The notes under the pieces were generated by a model. That model was not told where the DNA came from. It worked only from the letters and a program-made list of their open reading frames with translations, and made no database searches. A program made the translations under genes and the position numbers. A DNA stretch of 64,000 nt. It comes from VXYL01 sp965200375 (GTDB lineage: Bacteria > Pseudomonadota > Gammaproteobacteria > Pseudomonadales > Azotimanducaceae). Location of the stretch: contig OZ241353.1 in assembly GCA_965200375.1 (NCBI GenBank), positions 2,604,001 to 2,668,000 of the forward strand, in the 5' to 3' direction. Positions 59,931 to 64,000 of the stretch are shown here, piece by piece (position 1 is the first letter of the stretch; each line of letters starts with the position of its first letter).

Positions 59931-61146
59931 AGTAGTGGGTTACTATGTTTCTGTTGCTGGAACTCGTCACGGAGGACGGGATGCACAAGAGGCATGTGTT
60001 GAAGCTGTTGGCGGAGGAGCGGGAAGAGCTGGAGGGGGTGGCGAAGGGAAGGAGAGGCAATCGGAGAGTGGCGCGTTGGAAGATGGAACGCGCCCGGGCG
60101 CTGCTGCTGTGTGACCAAGGGGCCTCCGGTTCGGGATGGACCGACAAGGAGTGCGCGGAGGCGGTGGGCGCGAGCGAGAACACGATCGCCCGGTGGCGTC
60201 GGACGGCGGTGGAGGACGGGCCGCTGGCGGTGCTGCGGCGCAAGCGGCCGCCGACGCCGCCGAGGGCGCGGGCGCTGGACGGCGAAGGCGAGGCGCGGCT
60301 GGCGCAGCTGGCGTGCTCGCAAGCGCCGGACGGCCGGTCGCGCTGGACCCTGCGGCTGCTGGCGGAGCGTCTGGTGGAGTTGGATGTGGTGGAGTCGATC
60401 AGCCACGAGACGGTGCGGCAGACGCTAAAAAAAACGACTTGAAGCCGTGGCGCCGGGCGATGTGGTGCATTCCTCCGAAAGGCGACGGGCGGTTCGTGGC
60501 GCGGATGGAGGAGGTTCTGGAGGTGTACGGGCGGCCCCGGGATCCGAAGCGTCCGGTGGTGTGCATGGACGAGCAGCCGAAGCAGCTGATCTCCGAAACG
60601 CGGGCGCCGGTCCCGATGTCTCCCGGCGCCGTGGAGCGCGTGGACCACGAGTACGTGCGCGAGGGCGTCTGCGTGGCGTGGATGTTCGTCGAGCCGCTCG
60701 GCGCGTGGCGCGGCGTGCGGGTGACCGAGCGGCGGACGGCGGCCGACTGGGCCGCGCGGATGCGGTGGCTGGTCGACCATCCGCGCTTCGCCGGCGCCGA
60801 GCGGATCACGCTGGTGTGCGACAACCTGAACACCCACGACATCGGCTCCCTGTACGACGCGTTCCCTCCCGACGAGGCGAGACGCATCGCGCGGCGGCTG
60901 GACCTGGTCTTCACCCCGGCGCACGGCAGCTGGCTGAACATGGCCGAGCCGGAACTGAGCGTCCTGACACGCCAGGCCCTCGGCGACCGCATCGCCAGCA
61001 CGGAGGAGGTTCGGGTCCGAGCGCACGCTTGGGCGGAGGACAGGAACAGACGGCAAACGGGCATCGACTGGCAGTACACCGTCGACAACGCCCGCACCAA
61101 ACTCAAGCGTCTCTACCCCCAAATTGAATCGTGACGGAATACTAGG
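59909..61146 (+). mobile_element. IS630-family insertion sequence, apparently complete
   Basis: Perfect 15-bp inverted sequences CCTAGTATTCCGTCA (59909-59923) and TGACGGAATACTAGG (61132-61146) bound a 1.2-kb element. The element proper is 59913-61142, flanked by the TA duplication (59911-59912 and 61143-61144) typical of IS630/Tc1. It carries one transposase expressed through a frameshift. It inserted in the codon CTA of a small exported-protein gene. Intact ends, catalytic triad and near-perfect repeats suggest recent, possibly still active transposition. Confidence 0.9.
59981..61134 (+). CDS. IS630-family transposase, via -1 frameshift
   Basis: OrfA (59981-60442) starts at an ATG with GGAGG 6 nt ahead and has a helix-turn-helix start: RARALLLCDQGASGSGWTDK, AEAVGASENTIARWRR. 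It ends SHETVRQTLKKTT. OrfB continues in the -1 frame with KKNDLKPWRRAMWCIP and the DDE domain: VVCMDEQPKQL (Asp), LVCDNLNTHDIGSLY (Asp), HGSWLNMAEPELSVL (Glu). The switch point is an A8 run (CTAAAAAAAACGAC, 60424-60437), a classic slippery site used for programmed frameshifting in this family. The fused protein has about 384 residues. Confidence 0.88.
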
Positions 61147-61264
61147 AATGGCGGCCTTGCCTGGGGGGCAGCCTGCTAGCATAGTCACGGGTGTGCTTGC
61201 GTTCGGTCTCGGCACGCGAGCGGCGTACTTGGCGTGGGCCCACCCAGAGTGCTTTGGCGGCTAG
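61145..61264 (+). pseudogene. 3' remnant of the Cys-rich exported protein gene
   Basis: Directly after the second TA of the IS630-type element, 39 in-frame codons (GMAALPGGQPASIVTGV..., ending AWAHPECFGG) run to a TAG at 61262-61264. Read after codon 100 of the upstream fragment, they give a 139-aa protein with a hydrophobic Gly/Ala-rich second helix and a seventh cysteine near the C-terminus. Alone it lacks a start codon. Confidence 0.6.
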
Positions 61265-61282
61265 AGCAAAGGAGTCGGAACT

Positions 61283-61468
61283 ATGGAACGCAAGACGGCC
61301 CGAACGCGGATCATGGGCGTTGTTGGCGCAACGCTCGGTTTCCTAGGCATCTGCCTAGCGCTAGTCGGAACGCACAGCTTGGCTAGCGCTACGCTTGTCA
61401 TTGTCGGCGTGTTCGCAGCGGCTGGCTTGGCCAGCGGCACCATTCACTGGCTTCGCCGCCACGGCTAG
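61283..61468 (+). CDS. small two-helix membrane protein
   Basis: A 61-aa protein. AAAGGAG lies 8 nt before the ATG. After a basic start (MERKTARTR) come two hydrophobic segments, IMGVVGATLGFLGICLALV and ATLVIVGVFAAAGLASG, separated by GTHSLAS, ending in WLRRHG. It lies 18 bp after the original stop of the Cys-rich protein, with a hairpin terminator 9 bp after its own stop, so the two were a two-gene transcript. Size and topology resemble immunity or small accessory proteins of secreted peptides, but no family is recognised. Confidence 0.65.
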   Translation: MERKTARTRIMGVVGATLGFLGICLALVGTHSLASATLVIVGVFAAAGLASGTIHWLRRHG

Positions 61469-61477
61469 CCTTTCGGG

Positions 61478-61520
61478 AGCCGCCCATTTGGCATCAAGCA
61501 ACGTTGATGGGTGGCTTTAC
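61478..61520 (+). terminator. hairpin terminator after the small membrane protein
   Basis: AGCCGCCCAT (61478-61487) pairs with ATGGGTGGCT (61507-61516) with one G-T pair across a 19-nt loop, followed by a short T-rich tract. It starts 9 bp after the stop codon at 61466-61468. Confidence 0.5.
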
Positions 61521-61531
61521 TTCCCTTCTTC

Positions 61532-61860
61532 TCAGATAACGCCGATGCTGATGGTCACGGGGTAGAGCCATACCGGACTGCCGCCCGCCCGCGCCCTGTA
61601 GACGCCCGGCAGCCCCGTCGGGTTCCCACCTTCACCCGCAGCCGGCCACGCTCCTTGCGAATCTCGTCGTTGTGGGCCGCCGCCACCTCGATGGCGAACT
61701 CCGCCGTCGCCCGGCCGCAAGCCCCGTGCGCGGTCCGCGAGTGCCAGTTGCTGCCGGTCGCCTCGGTCCACGTGGCCTGCGCCATGATGTCCTCAAGGGT
61801 GCCGACGGCCGGACTGGTGCAGGTCGCCCAAGCGAGTTCCATCGCTCGAAACGACTGCAT
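61532..61860 (-). pseudogene. hypothetical small protein, frameshifted
   Basis: From an ATG at 61860 the frame reads like a soluble protein (MELAWATCTSPAVGTLEDIM, ATWTEATGSNWHSRTAH, AIEVAAAHNDEIRKERGRL). Near 61632 the protein-like sequence moves to another frame (NPTGLPGVYRARAGG, SPVWLYPVTISIGVI) and stops at 61532. One indel would restore about 110 residues. I do not recognise the family. The opposite-strand frame in the same place is Arg/Pro-rich and is taken as a shadow. Confidence 0.3.
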
Positions 61861-61977
61861 TCGTGGCTGATTGCTGCGAGCCGCCGCGATCGCCGGACTA
61901 GCCAGCGCCACCAAGCCGGTTGACCCCGGCGGCGCCGTCGCGCACAGTGCCGGCGTCTTGGGTTGCGAGGACCGGCG

Positions 61978-64000
61978 ATGCTGCCGCTGGAGCGCTTTCG
62001 TGTCGTGGAGATCGGCATCGGCCCGGCCTCCGGCCTCGCCACCATGATGCTGGCGGACTTCGGCGCCGATGTCGTCAAGGTGGTGCCCAAGGCCGGCGAT
62101 CCGTTTGCCGGCATGGCGTCCTGGCCGCTGTGGAGCCGCGGCAAGCGCATCGTTCCCGCGGACCTCGGGCTCGCTGGGGACGCGGCCAAGGTGCGGGCGC
62201 TGGTTGCCGAAACCGCGGACGCGGTGCTGACGACGCTGAACCGCGAGCAGCGCGCTCGCCTGCAGCTCGATCCGGCCGCCCTCGGCCGCGAAGATCTGGT
62301 GCTCGGCGTGATCTCCGGCTTCGGCGAAGACGGACCCTACGCCGGCTACCCGGGCTACGAGCCGGTGGTGGCGGCGAAGTCCGGGCGCATGTCCGCCTTC
62401 GCCGGAGTCGCCGACCGCGACGGCCCCAACTACGCGGCACTGCAGGTAGGCACCCATGCCACTGCCCAGACCGCGGCCAGCGCCCTCTTGGCGGGCCTCC
62501 TCGGCCGCGATGCCTGCGGCCGCGGCTTCGCCTTCGACACCTCGCTCCTGCGCGGCATGATGCCCTACGAAATGGGCATCATGGCGATGGCGCAGCTATG
62601 GGACAAAGGCATCCTGGAGCGGCCGAAGGCCGTTCGGGACCGCACCCGCTCCATGCCGACCCTGAACTACCATCCGGTGCGCACCCGGGACGGCAAGTGG
62701 CTGCAGCTCGGCAACCTGCTGCCGCACCTGTTGCAGAACTTCTTTCGCGCCACGGGCCTGGCCGACGAACTGAAGGACCCGAAGTACGAAGGCGATCCCA
62801 TGCGCTGGCCGAAGGACGTGCTGGAGGCGTTCCGGGATCGGCTGTTCGCGCACATGCAGACCAGGACCCTGGCCGAGTGGACCGAGCTGTTCGTGGCCGA
62901 TGGCGGCGTCGTGTCCCATCCCTACCAGACCACCCAGGATGCCCTTGCGGACCCGGACGTGGTGGCCAACGGCCACGTCGTCGCCAACGGCGAAGGCAGA
63001 CAGCTGGGGCTGGTGGCGAACCTGACAGGCACCCCCGGCGCCGCTGGCGGTGCCGTCTCCGCGACGACCTTCGACGCCATCGAAGCGCGCTCCCCGTCGC
63101 TGCCTCCGGTACGCGGCGAACGCCCCCGCAAGCCGCTGGCGGGGGTGGTGGTGGTGGAGAGCGCGACCATCATCGCCGCGCCCCTCGGCGCTTCGGTGCT
63201 GGCGGACCTCGGGGCCCGGGTCGTCAAGCTGGAACCCTTGGGCGGCGATCCGTTCCGCAGCATGTTCCACGGCTTCGGCGCTTCCAAGTGCAACGCCGGC
63301 AAGGAGAGCATCTGCTTGGATCTGAAGTCCGCCGCTGGGCAGGAAGTGGCCCAGGCGCTGGCCGCCAAGGCGGACATCTGGATCCACAACTACCGCATGG
63401 GCGTGCCGGAGAAGCTCGGCATCGGCTACGAGGATCTGGCGGCCCGCAATCCCGGCCTGGTGTACGTCTCCGCCAACGGCTACGGCCCGGAAGGACCGGG
63501 CGCCAGGCGGCCTTCCACCCATCCCATCCCCGGCGCCGCTCTTGGCGGCGTGGTGTGGCAGCTAGGCGGTTTGCCGCCGGCGGGCGCCGAACTGGATGCC
63601 CACGGCCTGCGGGAGACCGCTCGCAAGCTGCTGCGGGCCAACGAGGTGAATCCGGACCCCAATACGTCGATGGTGGTGGCGACGGCCGCGCTGCTTGGCC
63701 TGGCGGCGCGTCGGGCGGCTGGACGCGGGCAGAAGATCTACGTGGACATGTTCGGCGCCAACGCCTACGCCAACTGGGACGATTTCCTGAGCTACCCCGG
63801 CAAGCCGGAACGGCCGCCTGTGGACTCCGGCGGCTACGGCCTCGGCCCCCTGCACCGTCTGTATCGGTGCAGAGACGGCTGGGTGTTTCTCATGGTGGCG
63901 ACCGACGCCGAGTGGCGGCAGCTGGCGCGCGCTCTCGCCCTCGACGTCGACCGCGACGACCCGGGCTTGGCGGAACTCCTGGAAGCGCGGTTCGCCGCTG
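61978..64000 (+). CDS. double-domain CaiB/BaiF (class III) CoA transferase, 3' end outside window
   Basis: A frame of at least 674 residues starting at ATG 61978 (GCGAGGACC just upstream). Two class III CoA-transferase domains follow one another. The first starts FRVVEIGIGPASGLATMMLA and DFGADVVKVVPKAGDPF, with candidate nucleophile Asp in FAFDTSLLRGMM. The second starts LAGVVVVESATIIAAPLGAS and ARVVKLEPLGGDPF, with Asp in KIYVDMFGANAY. Single polypeptides with two such domains are a known family variant in which both halves build one interlocked unit. The substrate is unknown. The gene has no close partner in the window. Confidence 0.88.
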   Translation, partial: MLPLERFRVVEIGIGPASGLATMMLADFGADVVKVVPKAGDPFAGMASWPLWSRGKRIVPADLGLAGDAAKVRALVAETADAVLTTLNREQRARLQLDPAALGREDLVLGVISGFGEDGPYAGYPGYEPVVAAKSGRMSAFAGVADRDGPNYAALQVGTHATAQTAASALLAGLLGRDACGRGFAFDTSLLRGMMPYEMGIMAMAQLWDKGILERPKAVRDRTRSMPTLNYHPVRTRDGKWLQLGNLLPHLLQNFFRATGLADELKDPKYEGDPMRWPKDVLEAFRDRLFAHMQTRTLAEWTELFVADGGVVSHPYQTTQDALADPDVVANGHVVANGEGRQLGLVANLTGTPGAAGGAVSATTFDAIEARSPSLPPVRGERPRKPLAGVVVVESATIIAAPLGASVLADLGARVVKLEPLGGDPFRSMFHGFGASKCNAGKESICLDLKSAAGQEVAQALAAKADIWIHNYRMGVPEKLGIGYEDLAARNPGLVYVSANGYGPEGPGARRPSTHPIPGAALGGVVWQLGGLPPAGAELDAHGLRETARKLLRANEVNPDPNTSMVVATAALLGLAARRAAGRGQKIYVDMFGANAYANWDDFLSYPGKPERPPVDSGGYGLGPLHRLYRCRDGWVFLMVATDAEWRQLARALALDVDRDDPGLAELLEARFAA

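Noticed and set aside
61511..61870. 119-residue plus-strand frame
   Set aside because: Arg/Pro/Ala-rich composition; the opposite strand has more protein-like sequence in the same place, and the only start lies inside a terminator hairpin.

Overview
The window is about 64 kb of very GC-rich DNA carrying a gammaproteobacterial set of housekeeping genes: mreBCD-yhdP-tldD-pmbA, mutY-yggX, lpxB-rnhB, rplY-pth-ychF, topA, tatD and a soluble lytic transglycosylase. lpxB, yhdP and mreBCD indicate a rod-shaped Gram-negative cell that makes lipid A. The many CoA transferases, acyl-CoA dehydrogenases and luciferase-like flavin oxidoreductases, plus Uma2, DUF4143 and DUF2779 proteins, recall uncultured marine or host-associated gammaproteobacteria; that placement is inference. 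There are two tRNAs (Gln, Val), no rRNA and no CRISPR array.

Layout. 0-3.6 kb: two tandem ABC permeases (one frameshifted, one cut by the window edge), a DUF4143 ATPase with a striking repeat array at its start codon, and pnuC. 3.7-9.5 kb: a luciferase-like oxidoreductase, a 160-bp repeat, a promoter with a 21-codon leader ORF, and a two-gene heterodimeric ABC exporter. 9.5-15 kb: an ATPase remnant, a metallo-beta-lactamase-fold hydrolase, an acyl-CoA dehydrogenase, a CoA transferase and amtB. 15-17.7 kb: a truncated RecG-like/AlbA-type protein, lpxB and rnhB. 17.8-21.5 kb: an accessory, defence-like island with a PIN toxin-antitoxin pair, a coupled AAA ATPase/DUF4276 pair and a decayed DUF2779 gene. 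21.5-25.4 kb: acyl-CoA or aromatic catabolism genes. 25.5-34.7 kb: mreBCD-yhdP-tldD-pmbA, tightly packed on the plus strand. 34.8-41.2 kb: a large membrane glycosyltransferase-like protein, yggX, mutY, hisA and three small conserved genes. 41.2-49 kb: ychF-pth-rplY-tRNA-Gln, a small monooxygenase, a sugar-dehydrogenase-like protein and topA. 49-51 kb: Uma2 and a transposase remnant. 51-57 kb: usp-slt-tatD-C39-like peptidase operon, tRNA-Val and a second luciferase-like oxidoreductase. 57-64 kb: a large lipoprotein, a Cys-rich exported small protein split by an intact IS630-type element, its small membrane partner, and a double-domain CoA transferase running off the end.

Two observations stand out. 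First, a dispersed element (two copies of about 160 bp and one 61-bp derivative) lies 28-52 bp upstream of, and in the same orientation relative to, the start codons of three unrelated minus-strand genes; it looks like a mobile leader or regulatory cassette. Second, removing the IS630 element together with one copy of its TA duplication restores one uninterrupted 139-codon frame. It encodes an exported Cys-rich protein with a Gly-rich hydrophobic tail, directly followed by a 61-aa two-helix membrane protein and a terminator: a candidate undescribed small-protein pair.

Several conserved gene neighbourhoods are condensed: tRNA-Gln abuts rplY without prs, mreD abuts yhdP without maf/rng, lpxB-rnhB stand alone, and hisA is an orphan. 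Together with IS remnants and frameshifted genes, this suggests a rearranging genome with moderate gene decay.
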